64,000 bases of DNA from Mesorhizobium loti (GCF_002858745.1 NZ_PJRO01000010.1:186001-250000), one strand, 5' to 3'; positions 26,501 to 34,877 are shown, counted from the stretch's first letter. A program made the numbers and translations. The notes: a model not told the origin generated them from the sequence alone.

Positions 26501-26926
26501 AATTGCGGATTCTCCGTTGCCGCTAACATCGCCCGAAATTGTCAGGTCCAGTGTACCGGCCGTATCCAAATCAGAAAAAATACCTGTCGATGACCCGGTA
26601 ATCGTGCTTCCGCTTTGCTGCGTGAAATCGATCCCACCGTTGGTCGAGCTAATATAGACGCCCTCACCACCCGGATTGCTGGCATTAAACGTGCCATCTG
26701 CAACTATCTTTAGTGGGACGGAATCGCTAATCACCTCTCCGCTTGATACACCAGAGCAAAGGTAACTGCTGTCTGGCTGCACGACACATGCAGCCCATGC
26801 CACATCGGCAATGCCAGTCCATGAGGACGGAGCCAGAACCGGCGAAACTGCTCCCCCCGCCGCAAGAATTACGACGGAGCCGGAAAGTCCAGCCACAGAT
26901 GCGACCTTTCCGCGCCACTTGGTCAT
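23507..26926 (-). CDS. Autotransporter with repetitive passenger and AIDA-like barrel
   Basis: About 1139 residues from ATG 26926, which starts a long signal peptide (MTKWRGKVASVAGLSGSVVILAAGG); the frame itself opens at 27073. The first 430 residues hold about seven imperfect units of roughly 40 residues, each with a core like ATDxTLTQTAGTI-x-G then GIYA-x-N-x-GTG, as in parallel beta-helix passengers. A non-repetitive part and a proline-rich linker (LNPTDPVDPGQPTEPLYQ) follow. The C-terminal barrel begins near GNGVWGRIEG and ends FRVKW. The terminal Trp is accepted by the BAM machinery. It is probably an adhesin. Confidence 0.92.
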   Translation of the reverse strand: MTKWRGKVASVAGLSGSVVILAAGGAVSPVLAPSSWTGIADVAWAACVVQPDSSYLCSGVSSGEVISDSVPLKIVADGTFNASNPGGEGVYISSTNGGIDFTQQSGSTITGSSTGIFSDLDTAGTLDLTISGDVSGNGESAIWAINRTSATDVSVTQEAGSTITGYTHGIRVDNYGLGSSTVTASGTIVQTQTGAGNFDTYGVYAYNAASATDITLTQTAGSISANWFGMFGNNYGSGSTTISSAGDITAIERAGLYAYNASTAKDIVIEQTAGTLKGGTYGVYADNDGTGSTTITLSSVVTASGAYGVFSSNASSATDLTVNQTAGTITGQSHGIYASNAGTGATAVTVAGDVTGTSRYGIAAIGGANTTGVTVQQTAGTIAGRTGILLSNQGAGKSLVSIVGPVSGGAGAGIQTIAANGATIDIATSATLTATSGIAIRDGGVSGVPTASDTVGGNVIVNSAGTVTGDAVLGLGNDTFNLAGGTYTGNIHGDDRDDAQSNDGVANHEGNDTFNWTGGKLASGFYGQDGSDTATVGASTYDGSQVLDGGDDTSVADGMIDTLTLKGVTATTNGGKITNWEVVNLDGANLSIDDGAWHVGEPDEGTTGVFLNNGSTLDGMASLALNGNMSIDSTSTFVGTGDGNGVYSFSGDVTNAGTITTVDNAVGDVVIIGGNYDGIGGQMLFDVVLGDDSSKTDMVVVNGDTSGTTNIGVNNVGGTGAQTSEGIRLIEVNGASNGSFSLIGDYMVNGRPATVAGAYAYQLYQGGTSTPTDGNWYLRSQLNPTDPVDPGQPTEPLYQAGVPTYEAYPQALLGLNSVPTLQQRVGNRYWAGNGNRVVAQGADPVGTPYATPEEAGVAIEGNGVWGRIEGAHNSIKPRFSTSGTDYDQNVFKLQAGIDGLLNETENGKLIGGFTVHYAHGKTDTNSVYGDGEISTDGYGFGGTLTWYGENGFYLDGQGQVTWYKSDLDSVLANANLADGNKGFGYTLSLESGKRIAIDPAWSVTPQAQLVYSNVNFDAFTDAFGARVSLDHGESLQGRLGLTLDHEDSWQNDKGMLNRTHVYGIANLYYEFLEGTRVDVSGTTFASRNDRAWGGLGVGGSFNWNDDQYSIYGEGLVNTSLNNFGDSYMVKGQVGFRVKW

Positions 26927-27800
26927 GCGTCCGCCACGATGGCAGACCGTCGTTTCATTCGTGGAATTTCCAGATTGGTGCTGCGCTGATGCCAAGATCA
27001 ATATCCCCTCGCCACATCGAACGACAATTTCCTGCGCAAGTACGAGTCCGCGCCACTCGTGCCTCAACGCCATACCTTGAACTCTGATCCATTGCCCAAA
27101 TATAAGAACCGGGAAACCGAGTTATTATCATGAAGGTTCTGCCTACGCTTCTCAACTCCGAATAAAAATCTGCGCATATCACGAGTTAAGCAATCGAATC
27201 ATATCCTTGAATTTCAATTAACAAAATTCCGGGTGTTTTCGCAACGCTTATTGCGTATACCCATTATCATTCCTTAGATTCCTCTCAGCCTCGTTTTTTT
27301 CTTTTGGTTTTTATTTCATCGTCAGAAAATATTCTCATAATTAAACACTTCTATAATACAATGAAAGGCAGGCACTTCAATCTAGTGTATAAAGGGCCGG
27401 CTTCAAGGCTGAAATGATCCACGAAATTTGGACGCCAACTTTCAGGGGTTCGCATTTCCAAATACAGAACGTCGTCCAGGCAGTCTGTTGTGTGCACATA
27501 TGAAGGCGACTCTGGCGGGCTCGTGATGTCGACCTCGGCCTGGCCTCGATCATTCGACGGTGCGCAAATGGGCGACGGATGGTGCTCCATGCGGTGCACG
27601 GCCTGGCCGAATGCCGGCACCGACCAACCGAGGACCCACGGCATGCCGCCTTGTTGAGATGGTTGATGTCCGCCTTCCAGGTCATGTGGAACAACGACTA
27701 CGACGGATTTGCGCCGAAGAATGCCCTGGTGATGCGGCGATTGTTAGAGCCGTTCGCCTCGGGTTGAGCGGCCGTTGGCTCAGGGTTGGCTGCACTTCGT
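26927..27800. other. AT-rich upstream region of the autotransporter, then unassigned sequence
   Basis: 27080-27420 is strikingly AT-rich compared with the flanks and probably carries the promoter of the minus-strand autotransporter, although no unambiguous -35/-10 pair could be chosen. From 27570 to 27767 a plus-strand frame ends in a protein-like stretch (LMSAFQVMWNNDYDGFAPKNA...) without recognisable family. It may be the decayed end of a gene. Confidence 0.4.
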
Positions 27801-28048
27801 CGTCCGGTGCTAACGGTGATGGATATCCGGCTGGCGGGAAAACGGGATGGGGTAGACGCCGCGATTGAGTTTTTCCAGCGCTTCGGCATCCGCTCGGTGT
27901 TTGCGACCGCACATAGCGACCCGGAGGTGCTTCAACGGGCGAAGCCAGCCCCCGCCCCCCGAGCTGGCTGGCCAAACCCTACAGCGATGCATCGCTGGTG
28001 GAAGCAGTCGGCAAGGCGTGCAGAGATATCGAAGCCGAGCATTCCTAA
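27801..28048 (+). pseudogene. Frameshifted CheY-like response regulator fragment
   Basis: The frame begins mid-domain with LTVMDIRLAGKRDGVDAA, where the Asp is the phospho-acceptor, then GIRSVFATAHSDPEVLQRAKPA. This is the receiver domain of alphaproteobacterial response regulators. After a C-rich run near 27945-27960 the frame shifts, and the expected ending KPYSDASLVEAVGKACRDIEAEHS (in the next frame) reaches a stop at 28048. The first 50-60 residues with the acidic pocket are missing. It is truncated and broken. Confidence 0.7.
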
Positions 28049-28192
28049 GAACCATGTGTCTGCGCAGCTTCCGACGAGCCGCGACGCTTCGCCCACCGTA
28101 TTCCGAGAGCCTTGATAACTGCCGCGGGCTCTGGTTGACTCGCCGTCCCCCGCCTCGAGGCCGAACCATTTACGATCTTTTGATGAGGACGA

Positions 28193-28492
28193 ATGAACAA
28201 GAAGCGCAACCTTCAGCGTGTCCAGCTTTTGATGTCGGAGCCAGAGCTTCACGCCGTTGACGACTTCCGATTCACAAATCGCATTCCTTCACGAGCGCAA
28301 GCTCTCCGGGCTCTGTGCAGCAACGGACTGCAACCGGCACGACAAGCCAGTCTCACAGCCACGGATGTCGTGGTAGCGAGGACCGGCAGCCGCACAATCA
28401 TCCGGGTGTCAGTGGGTTCGGAGAGCTTCGACCTCCACCTCTCTGCGGACCTCCGAAACGAGCTCGCGGCGGCGCTGTCGATTGGTGAGTGA
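28193..28492 (+). CDS. Hypothetical protein with a ribbon-helix-helix-like N-terminus
   Basis: 99-residue protein. Residues 7-44 (RVQLLMSEPELHAVDDFRFTNRIPSRAQALRALCSNGL) have the beta-strand/two-helix layout of small MetJ/Arc-type DNA-binding proteins. The second half is predicted beta-rich. GAGGAC precedes the ATG. The target is unknown. Confidence 0.6.
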   Translation: MNKKRNLQRVQLLMSEPELHAVDDFRFTNRIPSRAQALRALCSNGLQPARQASLTATDVVVARTGSRTIIRVSVGSESFDLHLSADLRNELAAALSIGE

Positions 28493-28603
28493 AGTAGGTA
28501 TCTTGCGGCCATAGTGTGTCTCCATGCTTAAGCGCCTTCCCTTGAAACCGGTCAAATCGGATGGCTGCAATCGACAGGCCTGAAACCGGAAACGCCAGCC
28601 GTC

Positions 28604-29542
28604 TCAAAGAGCGTCGCGGCTACGGTGCTCAGCCTGGCGATCCGCGGCTGCAAATGTCGAGCGTATCGCGTCGAGCGAGACCTTCAGGGCATCCGAGAAC
28701 ACCCTGCCCTTCTGCCAGATCGCGACATAATGATAGAGCGCCGAGGGTTCGACCGGCCGCATCTGCAGGCCGAAGGCAGCATATTCGCGCGCCAGGATGT
28801 CGTTGGTGATCGACACGCCAAGCCCGGCAGAGACAAAACCTGCCTCATGGCCGCTGGAGTCGTATTCGACCAGTATGTCCGGCTCGATGCCTTCGAAGCG
28901 CAGCGCGTTCATATTCATCTGATGCGAGGCAAAGCGCGGATCGACGTCGACGATGGTTTCATCGGCAAGGTCATGCGCCTCAACCCGTTCCTGTCTGGAG
29001 AAGCGATGGTCGGCGTGGAACAGGCAGACATTGTGGGCAGAACCGAGCGGTGCCCATTCGAACAGGCACGGATCGACGGGGAGCCGCGATATGCCGAGAT
29101 CGGCGCGGCCGGCGAGGATGTGCTCGCCGACCTGGTCATAGGTGCCCGAGATGGTGCGGACATGCGATCTGGTCTGCGCGCGGATGATCGCAACCACCTT
29201 GGGCAGCGTGACAAACCCGAAAACCGCTGGCGACGCGATCGCGATGCGCTGGCGGTCGTCACTCTTCATCGCGAAGATCGACGCTTCCAGCCGTTCGAGG
29301 GCGTTCACCGCCAGCTCGACGTGGCGCAGCAACTCCCAGGCCTGCTGCAGGGGCTGGATGCGGTTGGTCGAGCGTTCGAACAGCGTGATGCCGATCGTCG
29401 CCTCCAGTTGCTTGACGTGCTGGCTGATCGCCGGCTGGGTGATGCCCAGAACGGCTGCGGCACGCCGCGCCGAGCCGGCCCGCAACACTTCGCGGAAGAC
29501 CTGCAGCTGCCGCAGCTTCAATCCGCCGTGCAACAATTCCAT
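28604..29542 (-). CDS. LysR-family transcriptional regulator
   Basis: About 313 residues from ATG 29542. The N-terminal winged HTH reads LRQLQVFREVLRAGSARRAAAVLGITQPAISQHVKQLE. The substrate-binding domain has GRADLGISRLP and a GLGVSITNDI stretch that typically forms the effector pocket. The frame opens at 29617, but the earlier residues are not family-like. No divergent operon is next to it, so its target is unknown. Confidence 0.9.
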   Translation of the reverse strand: MELLHGGLKLRQLQVFREVLRAGSARRAAAVLGITQPAISQHVKQLEATIGITLFERSTNRIQPLQQAWELLRHVELAVNALERLEASIFAMKSDDRQRIAIASPAVFGFVTLPKVVAIIRAQTRSHVRTISGTYDQVGEHILAGRADLGISRLPVDPCLFEWAPLGSAHNVCLFHADHRFSRQERVEAHDLADETIVDVDPRFASHQMNMNALRFEGIEPDILVEYDSSGHEAGFVSAGLGVSITNDILAREYAAFGLQMRPVEPSALYHYVAIWQKGRVFSDALKVSLDAIRSTFAAADRQAEHRSRDAL

Positions 29543-29626
29543 GCGCGTATCCTTGAGCCTGCCGAAGCGTCCCGACTGCGCTGCCGGCCGTGACGAGTGG
29601 CTGTACCAACCCCGCATGTGCCGCCG

Positions 29627-30109
29627 CTAGCTGCAATGAGGACCTTTTATCTCTTCACCCAACGCGGCGATCAGGGACGACACACGCCGGCGCACACCCG
29701 GCGGCAGTTGCATGAGGCCCGCGATCAGCCGCCGCCCCTCTGCGCTGGCAATGAACTCCAGGCGCTCGTCGACCGGCAACAGCGCCGCCGCAGCAGCCGC
29801 TTCGCCCTCCAATCCCTGGAAGAAGCGGCCGACGGGAACGTTCAGCGACCGCGCGATTTCATGGAGCATCGACGCGCTGACGCGGTTGCGGGCACTCTCG
29901 TATTTCTGCAGCTGCTGGAAGCTGATGCCGATGGCGCGGGCGAGCTGGGCTTGCGAGACGTCCGACTGAACCCGTATGGCAGCGATCTGCCGGCCGACAT
30001 GACGGTCCACCGGATGCGCCTCCGGTTCCGACACAGCATTGACCTGCTGGGCCGCAACATCCAAGAGCGATACAGCCGGTTTTTCGGACAATCGCGCGAG
30101 CTGGTTCAT
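29627..30109 (-). CDS. XRE-family helix-turn-helix regulator
   Basis: About 160 residues. The HTH reads GRQIAAIRVQSDVSQAQLARAIGISFQQLQKYESARNRVS, followed by a helical region. The full frame to 30184 would start at TTG; ATG 30109 is preferred. Such regulators (SinR/phage-repressor-like domain plus a 70-residue tail) are frequent in rhizobial accessory regions. It lies between the LysR gene and a possible small gene on the same strand. Confidence 0.85.
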   Translation of the reverse strand: MNQLARLSEKPAVSLLDVAAQQVNAVSEPEAHPVDRHVGRQIAAIRVQSDVSQAQLARAIGISFQQLQKYESARNRVSASMLHEIARSLNVPVGRFFQGLEGEAAAAAALLPVDERLEFIASAEGRRLIAGLMQLPPGVRRRVSSLIAALGEEIKGPHCS

Positions 30110-30155
30110 CGCCTGATTACCGGCCACGCTTTCCGCCCGCAACGCCGATGAATAT

Positions 30156-30383
30156 TCATCCACGCCCCCTGCCCCGCCGCTCAATTCGCTTCACCGCGCT
30201 GCTGACGGCGGCAAAGTCTGTCCGCCTTTTCATGGGCAGCCCGTCATTTGCACCAAACGACAGCCGCTGGGTCTCTGAACTAGCTTCCGAATTGTTGGGA
30301 GAAAACACTGTAGGCGCCCGTCCAGCGATTGCCTTGCTGCGGGTGACGTTAGACAAAGTCGTGGTATTGTCGGAATCAGCCAT
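30156..30383 (-). CDS. Possible small hypothetical protein upstream of the XRE gene
   Basis: 75 codons, starting at ATG with GGAGC seven bases before, on the strand of the XRE gene and 47 bases upstream of its likely start. The product is polar and Ser/Thr-rich with a basic C-terminus (RIERRGRGRG), without recognisable domain. The start context supports it; composition does not clearly do so. Confidence 0.35.
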   Translation of the reverse strand: MADSDNTTTLSNVTRSKAIAGRAPTVFSPNNSEASSETQRLSFGANDGLPMKRRTDFAAVSSAVKRIERRGRGRG

Positions 30384-30476
30384 GATCCGAGCTCCAGACA
30401 GCTTAGACGTGGTCAGGCTAGGCTCAGTGCGCCAACACTGCGTCTAGCCGCCTCGGACCGAGGTCCAAGGGTGTCT

Positions 30477-30518
30477 TTGATACCTTTGGATCATAGGCGA
30501 ATGATCTAAAGGGATCAA
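30477..30518. promoter_or_regulatory. 18-bp inverted repeat in front of the small XRE gene (operator candidate)
   Basis: TTGATACCTTTGGATCAT (30477-30494) and ATGATCTAAAGGGATCAA (30501-30518) are reverse complements at 16 of 18 positions, with a six-base spacer. The right arm ends six bases before the start codon of the XRE regulator. A repressor bound here would block its own transcription or translation start, so autoregulation is the simplest reading. Confidence 0.65.
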
Positions 30519-30524
30519 GAGAAA

Positions 30525-30758
30525 TTGGTAACAGCGGCGCAAATGAGAGCGGCTCGGGCGTTGATCGGCCTTTCTCAGGCAGAGTTGGCCCGTCGGGCCG
30601 GTGTCTCCGTTCCAACAATCAAGCGCTGCGAAAGTGAAAGTGAGCGCGCTGCGGCCGTCTCAAGCGACACTCAAGATCGAGTTCGGGCAGTTCTTGAAGC
30701 TGAGGGTGTCGAGTTTACCAACGGCAAGCATCCCGGAGTTAAGCTAATTCGACCCTAG
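30525..30758 (+). CDS. Small XRE-family DNA-binding regulator
   Basis: 77-residue protein that is almost all HTH: ARALIGLSQAELARRAGVSVPTIKRCES, then a short helical and strand tail (EGVEFTNGKHPGVKLIRP). The TTG start gives the family's usual beginning VTAAQMRAARAL. It lies directly behind an 18-bp inverted repeat and upstream of the DUF6119 and nuclease genes. It may control them, although 435 bases separate it from the next start. Confidence 0.88.
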   Translation: MVTAAQMRAARALIGLSQAELARRAGVSVPTIKRCESESERAAAVSSDTQDRVRAVLEAEGVEFTNGKHPGVKLIRP

Positions 30759-31193
30759 CCTCACGTAGTGTAGCCTGGTTCCGCCGGCACGGCGGCAATC
30801 AAAAATGCAGCGCATAAAGCGCAGAAGCCCTGACATCCGCAGCTATAATTCAGTTGGCAGGGCTTCGAAGCAAATTCGCGGCCGCAGGATCGGTTAAACA
30901 AGGCGGTCTAAGGAGCGTCAGTATGCGACGGCGAAGCCGGGACGCGGGACTGTCCGCCTCCGACGAGCGGGCAATTTAGGGCTCGACCCTAAGTCTGTAG
31001 TGGGGCCGGGAGTGGCCTGTCCGGTTTCGGCGCGAGTTCATTGGTAAGCAGTCCTTCCGATCACGACCCAATGGTACAAAACTAGGCGTTTGCTTCTGCC
31101 CTCGCGCGGCTACCAAACGCCGCCCTGGTGGCTAAGGCACATCAACAATTGACTTCGCTAGCATTTCCCGGCGTACTGAGTACGGAGGGGGAA
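30759..31193. other. Spacer between the XRE and DUF6119 genes
   Basis: No supported gene. A short hairpin, TTAGGG (30976-30981) with CCCTAA (30987-30992), could terminate the XRE transcript. A stretch near 30845-30860 resembles a tRNA D-arm (ATAATTCAGTTGGCAG), but no full cloverleaf follows. Confidence 0.45.
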
Positions 31194-32942
31194 ATGGAAG
31201 ACGATGAAGTCGCTGAGATAGCGCAAATCTCATTTTATCTGGCAAAGCCCAAGCATACATTCGCGACAGTGCTCTCGGCCGAAAAGGATATCACGGCACG
31301 AGACGCTGCGAGGCAGTTCGATTTCGATATCGACGGTGTGCATTGCCGCTTCCACTACTTCGAGACGAGATCGAAAAAGTCGAACCCGCCGTGGCTTGAC
31401 TTTATGAACGACAAGATCCCCACGGTGGACAGGATCGCCTTCGGCAGTTTTAGCGAGAGTCCGAACGGAATTCTCCTGATCGACATCGACGCACGGGTGT
31501 TCGCGGCGACGTTCGGACGTAGCGCTTCAAGCCATCTCGAGGAAGACTCGTTTGAGCCGGACTTCGGGATCAAGACCGCCATGAACATGTGTGGCAACGA
31601 GGAAGTGCGGCAAACCCGTAGTCAGAGCAACACAGTCACACCAACCCAAATTGACCGCCAAGTTGGCAAACCGGCGGATACTTTCACCTTTGGTTTAAGC
31701 GAGGCGGAGGACCTCCGATACATCTCTGCGCACATCAAGGGTGACAAGAGTGTAACGCTGCAAGGACGCAACAATCTGACTGTGAAGGTGATCGGCAAGA
31801 ACAGGCTGAAGTGGCCCCTTATCATCTCACGATGCCGTGAGTTTAGGGATGCCTTTGAAAAGAAAGACTTCGCTACCCTGTTCCCGAACTACAAGAATTT
31901 CCGACAGGCATCAAATGACGAAATAAACGCCTTGAACGGCGAGCTGCTCGGGCTTTTGAAAGCCAAGGACTTCGGCCGCATCCAGCTTGGCATTCCGGAA
32001 TTCGTCTTAGACGACAGCTTCAGCTTCTCCTATTCCGACAACGCCAAGCGCGAGAATATAATCTACGCTTTTCTTGACATAAGGCAGCTAGAAAAGCACC
32101 TCAAGCTGGAAGAGTTGACAGTCGAGGACCTCAAAAACAAGCGCATCTATGCGTACTCGCACGAGGAGGATCGGATTCTCTCTTACCGCCGCTGGCGTCT
32201 CTATAACTGCATCATCTTCGAGCATAAGCTGGGTGAAAAATACTTCGTCCTAAGTGATGGTCGATGGCTAGAAGTCGACAACGATTTCTATAATTCAATC
32301 ATAAAATTCGCCAGCCAGATTCTTCATGAGGAGCCGTACGAAGACACCTACAAGAACATCGACATTAGCGATACAATAGCAAAACAGAACAAGGAGTCGG
32401 TGTTCAACGAGGAGGTTTGCAAACGACGCCCGACTGCTATTCTTTTCGATCGAGCGAAGTTGAGGATCGGAAGCGGCCGAGCGGACAAAGAGTTCTGTGA
32501 CATCTTAGATATGACCGACACGGGTCGAGTTCGAATCATTCACTGTAAGCCTTACAAGGACGCATCTTCAGCAAACTATCTTTTCGCCCAAGCAAATCTC
32601 TACTGTACCGCATTCTTGCAGGATCAGGTCTTTTTGGACGAAATCCGCGCTAGGATCGAAGCCTCTATGAGTTCGCGCAAGGCCGACTACCTCGCCTATA
32701 TCAAGCCTGAGATTGCGGAGCTGCACGCGCCTGCCTACGATGTTTGCCTCTGGCTCCTATACGACGCGAAGGAGACTAAGCCGGAGAAGACAGATATTCC
32801 GCTGATGGCTTTGTACGAGCTGAAGCTCATGCACGACCACCTGAGGAACATCCTTAAATTCCGTGCGATCATACTGAGATTCATTCCGGTTCAGAAAGTA
32901 CAGTTTACAATCGCTCGGAAGCCGGCAGCAAAAGCAGCTTAG
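31194..32942 (+). CDS. TIGR04141/DUF6119 family sporadically distributed protein
   Basis: 582 residues from ATG 31194, which has GGAGGGGGA just upstream; a GTG at 31128 would add 22 residues. The N-terminal pattern ISFYLAKPKH...FHYFETRSKKSNPPWLDFM (PPW near residues 65-67) and an IDID stretch soon after fit the DUF6119 family. The domain near 430-530 has RPTAILFDRAKLRIGSGRADKEFCDIL and HCKPYKDASSANYLFAQA, which could be a nuclease-like core (E/D and K residues). That is inference. Members are patchily distributed, as expected for defence or mobile genes. The next gene carries a nuclease domain. Confidence 0.75.
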   Translation: MEDDEVAEIAQISFYLAKPKHTFATVLSAEKDITARDAARQFDFDIDGVHCRFHYFETRSKKSNPPWLDFMNDKIPTVDRIAFGSFSESPNGILLIDIDARVFAATFGRSASSHLEEDSFEPDFGIKTAMNMCGNEEVRQTRSQSNTVTPTQIDRQVGKPADTFTFGLSEAEDLRYISAHIKGDKSVTLQGRNNLTVKVIGKNRLKWPLIISRCREFRDAFEKKDFATLFPNYKNFRQASNDEINALNGELLGLLKAKDFGRIQLGIPEFVLDDSFSFSYSDNAKRENIIYAFLDIRQLEKHLKLEELTVEDLKNKRIYAYSHEEDRILSYRRWRLYNCIIFEHKLGEKYFVLSDGRWLEVDNDFYNSIIKFASQILHEEPYEDTYKNIDISDTIAKQNKESVFNEEVCKRRPTAILFDRAKLRIGSGRADKEFCDILDMTDTGRVRIIHCKPYKDASSANYLFAQANLYCTAFLQDQVFLDEIRARIEASMSSRKADYLAYIKPEIAELHAPAYDVCLWLLYDAKETKPEKTDIPLMALYELKLMHDHLRNILKFRAIILRFIPVQKVQFTIARKPAAKAA

Positions 32943-33251
32943 ACGGTGGTAGGTTGCAGCATAGCGGCGGAGTAAGATTTGGTTGGTCGCCGTCTACTGA
33001 CTTGGGCAATTTCTTAAAGCTACCAATCCGCATTCCACGATGCATAGCCAGTCATGCAGCTGCGAGTTCGGGGCCGATCCCAGACTGTCCGGTTCTGACG
33101 AGAAAATGGAGAAAGCCGACATTGGCTACCGATCCCACGTCAATCGTTCAAGACTGTCGGCAACTCCTCGAAAGTTGCCGTTTGGTTGATCTTAAAGCAC
33201 AACACTATATGTGCGTTATATTGGTATTCCGTCAGAGAGCTATTACACAGA
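32943..33251. other. Spacer between the DUF6119 and nuclease genes
   Basis: About 300 bases with no supported gene; composition is more AT-rich than the core genome. It may carry a promoter for the next gene, but none could be chosen with confidence. Confidence 0.4.
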
Positions 33252-34787
33252 ATGACACGTCTGCCTTCGTTTGCTGAAAGGCATTTTGCGGCGCAGGTTT
33301 CAGAATATGACGGTCTGTGCCACAGAGTGGAGGAGGACGAAAGCGGTTGGGACTTTGTCGTAGAGTTTCCTATTCGCGAGTTCGACGGGCCCGCAGAAAG
33401 CCAGCCTTCACGCAGTCGCGCCTTCGTGCAGGTGAAGTCGGTTCGAGGATCTAAGACTTCAGTTCCCATCACGCTGTCGAACCTACGCAAGTCCGCCCAA
33501 GATCCAAATCCATGGTTCCTCGTGCTTATCAAGAGGCATCGGGGGAAGCCGACCCTTTACATCCGGCACTTTTGGAAGGGTCTCATTAAAAGTAGCTTGA
33601 TAGCGATCCGCAAGGCTGAGGGAGAGGGTGCTAAGCTAAACAGGCGCACGAAGTCGATCCTGTTTTCAGAGGACGATATCGTCACAGGCGACTTGATTAG
33701 ATGGATGCAGGATTGCATCGACCAGCCGGACGACTATTTGGCCGAGAAACGCCAGTTCTTCACTACTGTTGGATATACCCAAGGTGCCGGCACCGCGCGT
33801 TTGCTTTTTACCGAGCACACAAATGACGAGATTTTCAAGGAGTTCCTCGGGCTGGGAAATGGTCTCAAAATATCTAATTTCGAATACGTTCCAGAACGCT
33901 TCTCCCTACCAGACTACTCGCGCAAGATTTCGGAGACAGGCGGTACCGTCTACATCAAAACGCAGCCACGGGGCGCATGCGAAGTCCGGTTTCGTTCCTC
34001 ACCTCTTGAGCCCGCGTTCAGCCTAGCCGGGACTATGTATGCTGTGCCATTCTCGCGGGACGCACCCGTCCGCGTTTCGGCACCTCCTGTGGAACTTCTG
34101 TTCAGTCCACCTCAGGTAACGATGGACATGACCATGAAGTTGGCCGAACGCCTGCCTCTTGATCACTGGCTCACATATTCTCAGTTGAAGCTGTGGTCGA
34201 TGAAGGGACCACTGCGTGTCGAACTCTGGAGAGATGGCAGAAAGCTCGATGCATCCATCCTCGCAGATAAGCAGAAGGGCCAGAATTTGGACTGGGACAA
34301 GCTCTACAGCTTGTCAGAGGCAATAGCGGTGATCACAACTGATAGGAAAATCACCGACCTCTCGTTCTCTCTTGGGGACGTCAACGCAAACATCAGTGAT
34401 CTTGGATATCTATTTCAAGGCAGAGCTCCGTTGCTTAGATTCGAATTTGAAGCAAACGCCCCGCTGAAGCTAGGCGTCACATCTTTCTTGCACTACTCCC
34501 TGGCGCAACTAGCGGGCTGGACCTTTGGACATCTGATCCGGCGAACGGTTCTGCAAGACAAAATCGACGGCGACAGACGCACTATTACAGCAGGCCCGTT
34601 CAAAATTCTCGAAACGTATGCGTTTCGGAATGCCAGCGCCGAAGAACGATCTCTCATTCATGACGACTACCTGCGTATACTCGCCGAGCTGGAGGAAACA
34701 GAACATCCGTTGGGCTTCGGAGAGTTTGGAACTTATGTTCGACAACTGAATTCGCTGCCGCAAATCCCGACGAAAACGAGACAATAG
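33252..34787 (+). CDS. Protein with N-terminal DUF4365-like PD-(D/E)XK nuclease domain
   Basis: 511 residues from ATG 33252 (frame open from 33186). Residues 5-110 look like a DUF4365-type nuclease fold: an early Glu in FAERHFAAQV, then GWDFVVEF with D34, and FVQVKSV with the Q60-x-K62 catalytic pair, followed by LRKSAQDPNPWFLVLIKR. The remaining 400 residues are mixed alpha/beta, not recognised, and perhaps sense or recognise a target. There is no signal peptide or membrane helix. It lies between the DUF6119 gene and a convergent STAND NTPase gene, suggesting an anti-phage or anti-plasmid function. Confidence 0.65.
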   Translation: MTRLPSFAERHFAAQVSEYDGLCHRVEEDESGWDFVVEFPIREFDGPAESQPSRSRAFVQVKSVRGSKTSVPITLSNLRKSAQDPNPWFLVLIKRHRGKPTLYIRHFWKGLIKSSLIAIRKAEGEGAKLNRRTKSILFSEDDIVTGDLIRWMQDCIDQPDDYLAEKRQFFTTVGYTQGAGTARLLFTEHTNDEIFKEFLGLGNGLKISNFEYVPERFSLPDYSRKISETGGTVYIKTQPRGACEVRFRSSPLEPAFSLAGTMYAVPFSRDAPVRVSAPPVELLFSPPQVTMDMTMKLAERLPLDHWLTYSQLKLWSMKGPLRVELWRDGRKLDASILADKQKGQNLDWDKLYSLSEAIAVITTDRKITDLSFSLGDVNANISDLGYLFQGRAPLLRFEFEANAPLKLGVTSFLHYSLAQLAGWTFGHLIRRTVLQDKIDGDRRTITAGPFKILETYAFRNASAEERSLIHDDYLRILAELEETEHPLGFGEFGTYVRQLNSLPQIPTKTRQ

Positions 34788-34826
34788 TATTCTCAAACCG
34801 CCGTCCGCTTTAACACCCCGCCCCTG

Positions 34827-34877
34827 CCGTTGGCGACGGCCTATTCCTCAAGGCAGCTTTGGGGCCGTTGCCGACGG
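34827..34877. terminator. Hairpin between convergent genes
   Basis: CCGTTGGCGACGGCC (34827-34841) can pair with GGCCGTTGCCGACGG (34863-34877) with only two non-Watson-Crick positions, both G-U compatible in RNA. The loop is 21 bases. It lies in the short gap between the convergent nuclease and STAND genes and may be a bidirectional transcription end, although no T-run is present. Confidence 0.4.

Noticed and set aside
24600..26700. CRISPR-like periodic repeats
   Set aside because: The periodicity comes from protein repeats of the autotransporter passenger; repeats are degenerate and spacers are coding.
27560..27767. Plus-strand frame ending in LMSAFQVMWNNDYDGFAPKNA
   Set aside because: Protein-like but not identifiable and without a supported start; noted only within the intergenic entry.
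30839..30870. tRNA-like D-arm (ATAATTCAGTTGGCAG)
   Set aside because: No anticodon arm, T-arm or acceptor pairing could be assembled around it.
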